Both the position numbers and the translations under genes were made by a program. 64,000 nt of DNA from GH45 sp046704385 (GTDB lineage Bacteria; Bacteroidota; Bacteroidia; Bacteroidales; SZUA-534). Below, piece by piece: positions 56,801 through 63,340 of this stretch. Numbering within the stretch: position 1 is the stretch's first letter; each line of letters starts with the position of its first letter. The notes under the pieces are model-generated. The model was not told the DNA's origin, ran no database searches, and worked only from the letters and a program-made list of their open reading frames with translations. The DNA lies in NCBI GenBank assembly GCA_046704385.1, contig JBJKSB010000013.1, forward strand, positions 136,092 through 200,091. Direction: 5' to 3'.

Positions 56801-57529
56801 AATGGCCGGGTTGAATAACTCCTCCTTGATCAGTTTAACGGCGGTGTCGGCGCTACCGCTTACCACGGTTTTCAGGAAACCATTCAATCCTTTAAAGTTG
56901 ATGGTTTGTTCGGAACGGTTTAAAAAGTCGGCTTTTTCGTTGGCTGTTGTGTAATGCGAGCTTTGCACCACCATCTGGTCAAAAACATCGAGCAGGTAGT
57001 TCCACTGTGCCTCTTCAATCTCATCTTTAATACCGATTACTTCGCGGAATTTGCGTAATTCGGAAACCTGGTCACCCAACAATATAGTGTACCTGAAGTT
57101 CAGGTTGGTTTGGGTAACCGGGGGAGTGCCCACGGAATAATCGTGGCTGTTCAGTATATTTTTAGCCTGCTTTTGTTCGTCTTCATTAATAGCTTCGGTA
57201 TCGATCAGGGATACCAGGCGCTGGCGGAATAAATTCTTTTTGCTCCGGTATTCAAATGCTTTGGATTCCTCGTGAGGGAAAAGCATTAATGACACATCGG
57301 TATAACCCGGTATGGCTTCCTTTAGTTCAAGTAACTGGCGATCGATTTCTTTTTGTTGCAGAACCGGATCGTCAGGTTCCTCGTAGCACAAGCGGGTAAA
57401 TGACTTTAAATTATCGATAATGTGCCTGGGTAAAAAGTTTTCGGCACGCTGCCCCAGTGAAAGGTACAGATCGATAAAGTCGCGAACATCCTCGCGCAGA
57501 TTCAGTTTTGGTTTCCCTACGATTCTCAT
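50858..57529 (-). CDS. Giant protein: aminotransferase-fold domain fused to HprK/PEPCK-like P-loop kinase domain
   Basis: I start at ATG 57529 (MRIVGKPKLNLR); an in-frame extension to 57649 adds 40 unconvincing residues. The 2,223-residue product has no signal peptide or membrane segment. Residues 1 to ~560 are charged and helical. An aminotransferase fold-type I domain spans about 600-1050: NDPANPSG (Asn676), DEAYND (Asp705, Tyr708), then SISTTKNLGATGDRLG with candidate PLP-lysine Lys750 and Arg758, the exact 8-residue spacing of aspartate aminotransferase. A helical middle follows. Near 1610-1900 a kinase-like domain opens with APAKVISFPRVGYFDIKG and has a Walker A of HprK type, GDSGVGKSE (1699-1707). 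The C-terminal ~250 residues are mainly helical. No known enzyme with this order is familiar to me; the role is unknown. It stands alone with its own terminator. Confidence 0.8.
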   Translation of the reverse strand: MRIVGKPKLNLREDVRDFIDLYLSLGQRAENFLPRHIIDNLKSFTRLCYEEPDDPVLQQKEIDRQLLELKEAIPGYTDVSLMLFPHEESKAFEYRSKKNLFRQRLVSLIDTEAINEDEQKQAKNILNSHDYSVGTPPVTQTNLNFRYTILLGDQVSELRKFREVIGIKDEIEEAQWNYLLDVFDQMVVQSSHYTTANEKADFLNRSEQTINFKGLNGFLKTVVSGSADTAVKLIKEELFNPAIVQDIDFTDEESLYTALKEDTTSIFAIRITNMRKNLFNNPRWFQLLTRMIFIDSSEISKSTNTSLVFCLHNKIIQTLNKVHTKKLGALANSQLNLRLILEKVSLKNLEHFKSLIQNQIKEYEVELEQLKKEQIGVTDNLDKNIVLFKFDEFSRQILKDKYSLEKLRDYIAMIIDCTSAESLKKQNKRLIQEFEERSKKYFYSENDEVQIATIVEGGGRNQIKTYGEYLLQRKLKPVDKAIIERCRVILDVIPDTYQRTLKNHFHKNFGINLFLEKYKQYLVKAENEADNKGRFNNFLIDLGVFEKYNALTAKEQDIIKEFISNLSNLSKTSISDDVQMIIRDVLFGKEDKVLKPYILFNKYSSWEYMDLFPTDRFDINPFDLEIGIDEEGHIDYDRLTTRLERMKKTFTVFDESGNLWDSFCENLTIVINDPANPSGYSDFNNQSLLGFLRFVTTSKITLFLDEAYNDSVKITNEMEPKWRTISRYVLNNLNQQYARINLVSSISTTKNLGATGDRLGSVIATPAKKDVIDFARKQNSVEKGNTNSLFMLVNILETAQLAKSIKDNLEERLPKNASRNKIKMRIERYIMAEIESYHRKQNSKSTKELLRFSPFEGSPLHMFLLNELVSLDKLDVLQLPDDFKYKDEPFFIYYQKQLVKEINAFRVNKNFRDEALLRLKIAKETAAELLAGEAGQYAKIIASDGSFLFNIQLNNFFSYQDLEKFTKKLAEVRGIAVIPYQTGFLRFSMGDYLDGTVKGYDIFRKEFKNALEIVLNYWVKFYNAKNAEENQELSSDEILDELFYAKTDRQFIRQMLDDFHVIKNLNKTLSNPLRINNVWTLYHASPAMSGISINTIGNSKNSVLEFSEEVGKCTDLTSFIRSVAFTSVYENLLPQIFKSIPMIKNLDFGTVLARYGKSVLLKYITNKLEYQPTDYVLDGPEEDIIMSEILLEMERILFSPSKTKILAINSSGKHADDIARLEGVNMVLRKHIRELMLHFNLPFENDPVEPALTELVEVGIRKFELVVGKKTSNINAAYFLKRTAASINDAFVAENVGLGQKLYGTIEKFINEKVLTQDINSNEKITRLYLLSRKDFFKNKVVSLAKRFGEKLSAIDDLEMEAIVGDFLHKSLPAEIKEIWLDVVESGKQNIEAEDLHSEVRLFTLFLINLMNQTKNNEHYDRYTHSIMHLTEAEFAQQNSAINEMVQHGITLHKNYDINNHPLDKFENGKLKWIAGLMNECGVVGTEKNVQTHTRIATDAKKREYAFHKIDRVEDAQGGGTKEKALAVSDEASNEYIKILDTRPLGSFFVNRLQKFVGNMDMGDYRCKIFNGGLLNELFIYHKSYMKYMADNYRLLDLQDASIDDVKNFVPDTICFYGAPAKVISFPRVGYFDIKGPNGNIKTIITPLTQKGDYYGNIKKPRLTVMNEKVKEMGGIPVHGSMFAVEEEDGAVFVVQVDGDSGVGKSEMLAAMMLKWMKKNLPGVRSLKMIAGDMFHVFPDAEGNLYGIGTEVGDFSRVTDFDPEYIKYYYSLFESSADSNVEDLNSRSTISGLCDVRMPFKIDIMLTASNFAREEAGITRYENPENFILYRDSHGERKEKATSGDNPHFQRTLLRYTGDKNIVDVLDAHGSYIDDVLDWEKDEFTGKTYLCSSYKMIDKIDLDGTVNKIFVDKSFTHNGISLTIKKVNFDIIKNRFIAIGVNEEEEHPVTIDRSMFNQIFDALASTPGGQPFIDEVGENKGKKHLIEVLKTGEGKKIQLGILSTDIGRKGKEITGPQMAAEDMRKLIREVRISRPEINENKNKVKKQIHECYAHIFNGHKGNSEVYRYNFWLWQMEQMRKAKFVRIDNSKKEVDLSKLKGFKAEDKNKPFSPLLINPNMNIELSTYSETYLQLMNLPDIAEFAIEFSEVADKLYIASGYTQETVVNNMIIQLLLMNGYILAEDLTRGSIIEKVNRETIAAAKYAALEILKRAGSSKKEPTGNK

Positions 57530-57570
57530 AGTTATTTTATTTGTTATAATATTTATTCTATCCTCCCCAA

Positions 57571-57590
57571 CTCCCGAAAGCTTTCGGGAG
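57571..57590. repeat. 20-bp perfect palindrome
   Basis: CTCCCGAAAG is followed immediately by its reverse complement CTTTCGGGAG, giving a perfect 20-bp palindrome upstream of the giant gene. A relative (CCTGTCCTGAACTTG then TTTCGGGAGG) is seen at about 50086-50110, so it belongs to a palindromic intergenic family rather than being a specific operator. Confidence 0.5.
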
Positions 57591-57599
57591 AACTGGTCC

Positions 57600-58524
57600 C
57601 TACTAAATATTTGGCAATATTTTTCTTGGTTTACTATAAAATACAGCAAAATTTTGTATGCTCTGTCCTGCTCTCCTAATTAATTTCGGAGATGAGAGGG
57701 ATAAATTAAAATTTCAAAGATCCTATTCCAACAACTACTATTCAGCAGTTATTTTTGTTCCTTATATTCCGTGTAATTAACTAATTTTTTATCCACAGAT
57801 ATTCGACTTGTCCTTTATTCGGTTCAATACTACTAGTTTGTAAAAATAAGGATTAAATTGAAAAGAATTTTCCCAATTCGCTGGTAAATGTATATGAATA
57901 AAATCTACCCTCATCCGGGGATACAAAATTAATGGTTTTTATGATATATTTTATAAAATATGCAATCAAAAAGTATAAAAAACATAAAAATTGTTAACAA
58001 TTGTTCAAAAATAGTTAAAAAATGAAAATAAAACACACAAAAAATATTCAATTATTAACAGGGAAGGGTGGGTTTTGTTTTTGGGAGGTGGGGGAAGGGG
58101 TGGTTTTGCGGGAAAGTGATTGGAGCAGGAGTGAAATCCTGAAGGGATTTAACCTGCCTGACGGCAAGGCAGGCTTGATTAGCCCTGCATTGCAATGCGG
58201 GGTAATGATCAATGTACGGCCCGATGGCCAAGAACTATAATTGCCTAAAAACTTGAAAAATCCAGGAATAAAGGTGCCAAGTACGATATTCATGAAATTA
58301 AGAAACAGAATGGCGCGTTTGTGTATAAGATAAATGATTAGGAAGATGGTAATTTTTGTTTGAGGATGGTGAAAAGGTGATGATTTCTTGAAAGTAGGGA
58401 ATGTAAGTTTTATTGAACATGTCGTTGCTAAATGTTTGATGCAGGTATCTATTATTATTCCTTTATTAAATATTCGTAACGCTTTTTAGATAATTCTAAG
58501 TAAAAGAATTTTAATAGAATATAA
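57600..58524. other. Non-coding region with palindromic repeats between the giant gene and the nuclease-helicase gene
   Basis: The region has no credible complete gene. Two adjacent stem-loops, CCTGCCT/AGGCAGG (58153-58173) and CCCTGCATTGCAATGCGGGG (58183-58202), sit with AAATCC/GGATTT (58134-58150) in a compact repeat block. At about 58259-58340 the plus strand reads as a 23-codon stretch (KGAKYDIHEIKKQNGAFVYK...) that looks like a gene remnant. I could not assign a family. Confidence 0.5.
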
Positions 58525-60495
58525 TTAGATTTCGTTCAATCCAATGGATTTTAGATAATTATATGTACAATCATAATATTCTGGGAGACGAGTGGTATCC
58601 ATTTGGTCACCTTCAGGTACACAAATAACCATACCTTGTCTTGCTCTTGTTAATAATACTCTATATGCGTTTTTTTGATATTCTTGAATTATATAATTAT
58701 TAATATTTACCCATGCTTTTCCTCTGAAATTTTTATGAATCCAACCTGTAGAATCATATCTAAAATCAGCATCCCAAACATGACAAACCCAATCTAGCTC
58801 CAAACCCTGAATCTGAAATTCTGTTGCAACATCTTCCAGATAATACGATGAACGGACATCTTCTCTACCATGTAAAAACCAATGCACTGGATTTGTCTCA
58901 TATCTTACATCAATTGCTAAAGGCTTTAAACGTTGTGCTTTTGAAGAAGTTACTATTCCATATCTCTGACTACCTCTAGCCATTTTTTTTAGCCAATGTT
59001 TTGCTTTTTGAATGTCTCTCGTTAATACAATTGGATATTTTGCACTGAAATCGACATATAGTTTCTTCGCTATTTCGATATCAAAATCGAGTAATCTTTT
59101 TACAAATTCTGAGACCGATTCAGCACGAAATGAACGCAATGAAACGGATAAATGTAGTGCATCAAGTTTTGTAATATTGCTTTGATTTTCGAACAATGAT
59201 AGAGCTTTACCAGCTGCATATTCTTTATCAGATAATTTTGATGAAATATAGACTTTCCAATCTTTGAATGATCTATTTATCGATTCAATCCATTCACTAA
59301 TACCAGCTTCACCAGTATTAATTTCTTGTCCTCCACCAACTAAACAAAGAACTACTGCCCAATCATTATGTCTATCCATACATGAAATTAGAAACTCAGG
59401 TTCCGAGACGCTAAAATTTGGTCGGTTCTTTTTTCTACGCATAAAATCAACAGTTTGATTTAGGTTCCAAGCTCTTTGTGCTTCATCAAAAATTGCAACG
59501 TGTTCTGGCTGTGGGCGCTCATCTACTAAGCAAGCATCTCTAAAATGATGAACATTTTGGATGAATAATTTTACTTTGCTTCTTGCTTCACTTTTTGTGA
59601 TTCTACCATTGAATTTATTTTCTGCTTCAACATGGTCAATAGCCAATGCCTCTTGTAATACTTTTACTAATGGCCCATTGCCACTTAAGTAAACACTTGA
59701 TTCCCTTCTATCAGCATTTAAGTGTTTAGCTGCAATTTCTAATCCAATTAAAGTTTTACCGGCTCCAGGAACACCCGTTATAAAACAAACTGCTTTTTTA
59801 TTTCTTTTTCTTGTAATTTCAATTATTTCAGAAACAGCATTTGTTGTCATTGTAAATGTCTCTTCATCTGATGTTTTTTCGGTTAAACCTTCAACCGTAT
59901 TTCTACAATATAAATTACTAGCTTTTTCAATTATTGTTGGTGTTGGGTAATATCGCCCGGTTTCCCAATTTTCAATGTCTAAATATGTTTTGGATTTATT
60001 CCATTCAAGAATCTTTCTTATGACATTATATATATTATTTTTATTAGCTTTTATTGGTTTAGTAGTATTATCATTATGAATTGTTGTTTCAATCTCAAGA
60101 TCAATACTTTTGGCCTCAGTAGCTACCAAAATAGGAACTACGAGAGGAAGGTCACTATTCTCATGAAAGTTTTTTAAATCAAGAACATAATCCCACGTTT
60201 GAATTAAATCCGAAGAATTATATTTTTTCTCACCTATTTTAAATTCAAGGATAAATACAGTATTCTCAATTAATAAAACACAGTCTACTCTTTTTCCCAT
60301 CCGTGGAATGTCAAACTCAAATAAAACCCTTCCTGAATAATTATTTATGAAAGATTTTAAAATGATAATTTGTTCTTGCCATGCATGTATCTGTTCTATA
60401 ATTCCACCACTATTTTCAACTAATTTGCCAATAATAGAATTATTATCTTCATTAAAAAAAATACTAATATTCTCAGAATAAAAAGCTCTTTTCAT
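58525..60495 (-). CDS. Nuclease-helicase (PD-(D/E)xK + DUF2075/Schlafen-group-3-like)
   Basis: The 656-residue protein joins an N-terminal nuclease-like domain to a superfamily 1-type helicase. The first shows Glu60, Asp71 in GKRVDCVLL and FILEFK (Glu84, Lys86), the PD-(D/E)xK pattern. The helicase has Walker A GVPGAGKT (241-248), Walker B IFDEAQ (Asp337-Glu338) and C-terminal motifs FQIQGLELDWV and YRVLLTRARQGMVICVP. Proteins of this build occur in defence islands and often act on invading nucleic acids. It is followed upstream by a 109-residue partner (28-nt gap) and a truncated Vsr. Phage defence is inferred. Confidence 0.85.
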   Translation of the reverse strand: MKRAFYSENISIFFNEDNNSIIGKLVENSGGIIEQIHAWQEQIIILKSFINNYSGRVLFEFDIPRMGKRVDCVLLIENTVFILEFKIGEKKYNSSDLIQTWDYVLDLKNFHENSDLPLVVPILVATEAKSIDLEIETTIHNDNTTKPIKANKNNIYNVIRKILEWNKSKTYLDIENWETGRYYPTPTIIEKASNLYCRNTVEGLTEKTSDEETFTMTTNAVSEIIEITRKRNKKAVCFITGVPGAGKTLIGLEIAAKHLNADRRESSVYLSGNGPLVKVLQEALAIDHVEAENKFNGRITKSEARSKVKLFIQNVHHFRDACLVDERPQPEHVAIFDEAQRAWNLNQTVDFMRRKKNRPNFSVSEPEFLISCMDRHNDWAVVLCLVGGGQEINTGEAGISEWIESINRSFKDWKVYISSKLSDKEYAAGKALSLFENQSNITKLDALHLSVSLRSFRAESVSEFVKRLLDFDIEIAKKLYVDFSAKYPIVLTRDIQKAKHWLKKMARGSQRYGIVTSSKAQRLKPLAIDVRYETNPVHWFLHGREDVRSSYYLEDVATEFQIQGLELDWVCHVWDADFRYDSTGWIHKNFRGKAWVNINNYIIQEYQKNAYRVLLTRARQGMVICVPEGDQMDTTRLPEYYDCTYNYLKSIGLNEI

Positions 60496-60523
60496 TTTAT
60501 CAAGTGCTTCTTAAAATAAATAT

Positions 60524-60853
60524 TTAAACATTAAATTTTGATAGGGAAAGAATTGAATCAAACGCTTCTACTCTTTTTTGATACCAATCCTTTGCGTTTA
60601 AAATTTCCAAAGTCGGTTTTCTTCCGGTCTTGCTAACCCAATTCATATATGAAATTCTTAACGCCGTATCTTCATTAAACAAATAAGGAAATTTAGTTTG
60701 TGATAAAACTACTTTTCCAACTTCATTTAACTCTGCAGTAAATGCTCCAATTTGTACGATCTTACTACAATTTTCTTTGATTTTGGTTTCTATAAATTCT
60801 AAATATTTATACTTCAAAGTACGATAAACTTCAAATTCTTTTTCCGTAATCAT
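60524..60853 (-). CDS. Small protein preceding the nuclease-helicase, function unknown
   Basis: The 109-residue protein is highly charged and largely helical, with no membrane segment. A central EDTALRISYMNWVSKTGRKPTLEIL segment contains conserved-looking aromatic and Arg residues. It lies 28 nt upstream of the nuclease-helicase on the same strand and is probably co-transcribed, suggesting an accessory, antitoxin-like or DNA-binding partner (inference). I do not recognise a family. Confidence 0.6.
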   Translation of the reverse strand: MITEKEFEVYRTLKYKYLEFIETKIKENCSKIVQIGAFTAELNEVGKVVLSQTKFPYLFNEDTALRISYMNWVSKTGRKPTLEILNAKDWYQKRVEAFDSILSLSKFNV

Positions 60854-60955
60854 CTTATAACCATTTTATTTTAAAATCATTTGTAAGGGTTTCACAAATT
60901 AAAAAATTTTCTCAGACTAATTGTCAAAATAAATATTATTAAAATGGGCCTTTAT

Positions 60956-61126
60956 TTATTTTGTCAAAACTATATCCGGTTTACCTGATAATTTTTTATC
61001 ATGAAGTCTGTTTCTGAAACCCTTTGAAAATAAAAATTTACGAACCAGAATTTCGGGTTTGGTATCTTTACCCTTAATCTGGCTCATATTGTAACTTCTT
61101 GTCTTTTTATCATGAACATCTGCCAT
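60956..61126 (-). pseudogene. Truncated Vsr (very short patch repair) endonuclease
   Basis: From ATG 61126 the product (MADVHDKKTRSYNMSQIKG...) matches the Vsr N-terminus, including TKPEILVRKFLFSKGFR and RLHDKKLSGKPDIVLTK with its first catalytic Asp. It stops there after 56 residues. Full Vsr is about 140-150 residues and needs the missing FVHGCFWHGH segment (His and Trp of the active site). The DNA beyond the stop shows no continuation in any frame, so the 3' half is lost. No cognate cytosine methyltransferase gene is in the window. It marks an eroded defence or restriction locus. Confidence 0.85.
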
Positions 61127-61471
61127 TTTACAAAAGTACAGATTTAACATTTCAAAATAATTCAGTGAGGGTAAGCAAAATTATACTCTTTAGTAATTTT
61201 GGTTCTGTGTTTTGATTTATCCAAAATCCTGTAAAGTTTAATCACTTTTCAGGGATATTAAGATAAAAATATTATGTAAGATTAGTTTTAATTTAGTCTG
61301 GTGAGGGGGAAGATTGGGGAATTATATTCATATATGATTATCCTCCCTTACCGATAGCCACCGGTACCTCGTTATTCATTAAGCCTGCATGGTCGGAATA
61401 CAGCGAGGGGACTGGACACTGCTTAATTATGGGAGTAATTATGCTAATTGGAATTGGGACTCAGGTTAAGG

Positions 61472-61723
61472 ATTAGCAGGGAACTGCTCCTCCCTTTCGT
61501 AAGTGAGGCTGGGAGGGATAGAAAACCAAAACCCAAATATTTCTTTGATCGACATCTTGAAGGTTAAAATCTATTTACTATCCCCCCTAACCCTCCTTAT
61601 TCAAAAGGAGGAGACTGGACAGTACTTATTTTGAGAGGTCAGCAGGCTAACCGGGATTGGTACGGCAATTAATAATTAGCAGGGAACTGCTCCTCCCTTT
61701 CGTAAGTGAGGCTGGGAGGGATA
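61472..61723. repeat. 203-bp tandem repeat with 49-bp exact core
   Basis: A 49-bp segment beginning ATTAGCAGGGAACTG and ending GGGAGGGATA is identical at 61472-61520 and 61675-61723, 203 bp apart. Flanks are also related: GAAGGTTAA...TTTACTATCC recurs after each copy, and a weaker unit precedes at about 61330-61470. This makes roughly 2.5-3 units. The core folds as TCCTCCC/GGGAGGGA. Confidence 0.75.
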
Positions 61724-61847
61724 AAAAAAAAAAGAAACCAAAATTATTTCCTCGATCGGCCACTATGAAGGTTAATACTAATTTACTATCCTCTCTTACC
61801 AATACCCCCTAAATACGCATGTCTTTTGCAGAAAATCAATGAGAATG

Positions 61848-61915
61848 TGTCATTATGAATGAAATGAAGCAATCTGTTTAATTCGGCAGATTGCCGCGCT
61901 ATCGCTCGCAATGAC
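61848..61915. repeat. Decayed relative of the 120-bp terminal-inverted-repeat element
   Basis: The right end CTCGCAATGAC (61905-61915) equals the end of the element at 23591-23710, and GCAATCTG/CAGATTGC form an inner stem (61869-61894). The left end is degenerate (GTCATTATGA). Confidence 0.55.
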
Positions 61916-61980
61916 GATAGACAGGCAGATTTTAGTAGTTATCGGTACCTTTAACATCCTGAACCTATTCCCAACCTGTT

Positions 61981-62106
61981 TTTAGGTCTCCCGAGGCAAT
62001 GTTTAGGGGTCCGGAGGCAATATTTAGCTCTTCCGAAGCAATATTTAGGACTCTGGAGGCAATATTTAAGTGTCTGGAGGCAATATTTGGGCATCCTTTA
62101 GGGTCG
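61981..62106. repeat. 21-bp phased tandem repeat array B (6 units plus shifted copy)
   Basis: TTTAG (or TTTAAG, TTTGG) starts at 61981, 62002, 62023, 62044, 62065 and 62086, exactly 21 nt apart; each unit continues NNNTCYGG then AGGCAATA. After 62086 there is an 11-nt slip, and TTTAG recurs at 62097 and 62118. No gene is credible here. Confidence 0.9.
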
Positions 62107-62126
62107 GAGGTCACTGTTTTAGGGAT

Positions 62127-62378
62127 TTATCCTTTTTTACAAATTTCACGTCCGGTGGAGTTAATTTCACCTGCTTTGTACCCGGTTTCTTTAACAGCGT
62201 ACTTCATTTCCTGACCGACGAACCTAATTTCTTCTCAGTCTTACCTGCTTTCTTTATCATCGGACCTCGTTTCTTCACGGTTGTACCTCTTTTCTTTAAC
62301 GGTGGAGTTAATTTCTTTATCATCGTATCTCATTTCTTCAACGTTGTACCTCTTTTCTAAAGCGACGGAGTTAATTTC
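62127..62378. repeat. 21-bp phased tandem repeat array C (12 units)
   Basis: TTTC recurs with its C at 62147, 62168, 62189, 62210, 62231, 62252, 62273, 62294, 62315, 62336, 62357 and 62378: twelve copies at exactly 21-nt steps. The first two units (CGTCCGGTGGAGTTAATTTCA-like) are nearly the same as units of array A 35 kb away. Later units drift to GTTGTACCTC/TTTC and GTGGAGTTAA/TTTC forms. It ends 240 nt before the DUF1232 gene. Confidence 0.9.
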
Positions 62379-62625
62379 TTTGTCGTTGTAATATCATCCT
62401 TAAAAAGTTTACCCTAAATAAATTTATAACCGGAATATTTCCAAAAATTTGTGATACCCGCTCCAAAACTTTTGAAAACTGGTTTGATTTTGTAGATATC
62501 GAAAAAAACAATACTCACTTTATCATATTTTCATAACCGTCATCTTTTCAATTTTTACTAAATTTATTGGATTCGTTGAAACCGGATTGAGCAAACTATT
62601 TTTTAAACCTTTAAAAACTGAAGCT

Positions 62626-63066
62626 ATGTCTGACAAGGAACTGGATTTCTATCAACAACTCAGGGTTAAATTTACCGAATGGGCCAAAACCAAAGAAGGA
62701 AAAACCAATAAGTATGCGGAATGGCTTATGGCGGCACCCGATTTTTTTCATTTAATGTGTAAACTAACAATGGATAAAAGGGTTACCGCAGGCGATAAGG
62801 CAAAGCTGGCTATTGCCATTGTGTATTTTATTTCACCGCTCGATTTGCTGCCCGAGGCTTTGATCGGTCCTATTGGTTACCTCGATGACCTGGCTATGGC
62901 AGCCTGGGTATTGCATGCCATTGTTAATAATGGTTATCCCGAAGTGGTAAAAGAACATTGGGCCGGCGATGGCGATGTACTGGCAAAAATTTCGCAAATC
63001 ATTGAAATGGCTGACGATATGATTGGTTCAAAACGGTGGAAGAAGATTATTAAGTTGTTTGAGTAG
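62626..63066 (+). CDS. DUF1232 (YkvA-like) protein
   Basis: I use ATG 62626 (MSDKELDFYQQLR); a TTG start at 62587 would add 13 residues (MSKLFFKPLKTEA) and cannot be excluded. The product of 146 residues contains the DUF1232 core AKLAIAIVYFISPLDLLPEALIGPIGYLDDLAMAAWVL, a short hydrophobic pair of helices with the conserved SPLDLLPE...DD pattern. The family is found in all bacteria and its function is unknown. It is isolated between the repeat-rich regions. Confidence 0.85.
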   Translation: MSDKELDFYQQLRVKFTEWAKTKEGKTNKYAEWLMAAPDFFHLMCKLTMDKRVTAGDKAKLAIAIVYFISPLDLLPEALIGPIGYLDDLAMAAWVLHAIVNNGYPEVVKEHWAGDGDVLAKISQIIEMADDMIGSKRWKKIIKLFE

Positions 63067-63340
63067 GGGGGGTAGGTTTAAATTGTATCCATCCCCCGCC
63101 TTCCTTCTTGAAGGAAGGAGCTGGATAGCACCTGACCTTAAGTATTGAATTTCATAGAAAAACGGAATTAGCAGGTTTGTTAAAAAGTAGCAGAGGCCAG
63201 TCCCTCCTTTGTAATCAACTAATCTTTAAACATATCTCTAATATTAGGCTGCCTGCGATTAGCCAAAATTTCAAACTGCTATACTAGATAATCGGGATGT
63301 TAATGTTTCTCTAAAATTCAATTATGTGACTCCGGAGGGG
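63067..63340. other. Intergenic region before the 335-bp repeats
   Basis: There is no gene. A stem CCTTCCTTC/GAAGGAAGG near 63099 belongs to the CCTCC/GGAGG-type repeat family. GTGACTCC/GGGGTCAC (about 63327-63345, one G-T pair) forms a short stem just at the edge of the first 335-bp unit. Confidence 0.5.

Larger units (their letters stand above)
61127..62625. other. 1.5-kb non-coding, repeat-rich region
   Basis: No gene is supported. It holds a ~203-bp tandem repeat (61.3-61.8 kb), a decayed TCATTGCGAG-type element (about 61848-61915), and two 21-bp phased arrays (61981-62090 and 62144-62378). The C/G-rich stems (CCTCC...GGAGG) recur near 22.6 kb and 63.1 kb. Confidence 0.75.

Noticed and set aside
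58022..58293. 72- and 81-codon open frames on opposite strands
   Set aside because: Both cover tandem stem-loops (58134-58202) and overlap each other; neither has domain content.
61999..62360. Two open frames across arrays B and C
   Set aside because: Same reason: they are seven-residue repeats forced by the 21-nt period, with no initiation signals.
26321..62378. CRISPR array interpretation of the 21-bp repeats
   Set aside because: Units are contiguous without spacers, too short, and not exact; no cas genes are in the window.
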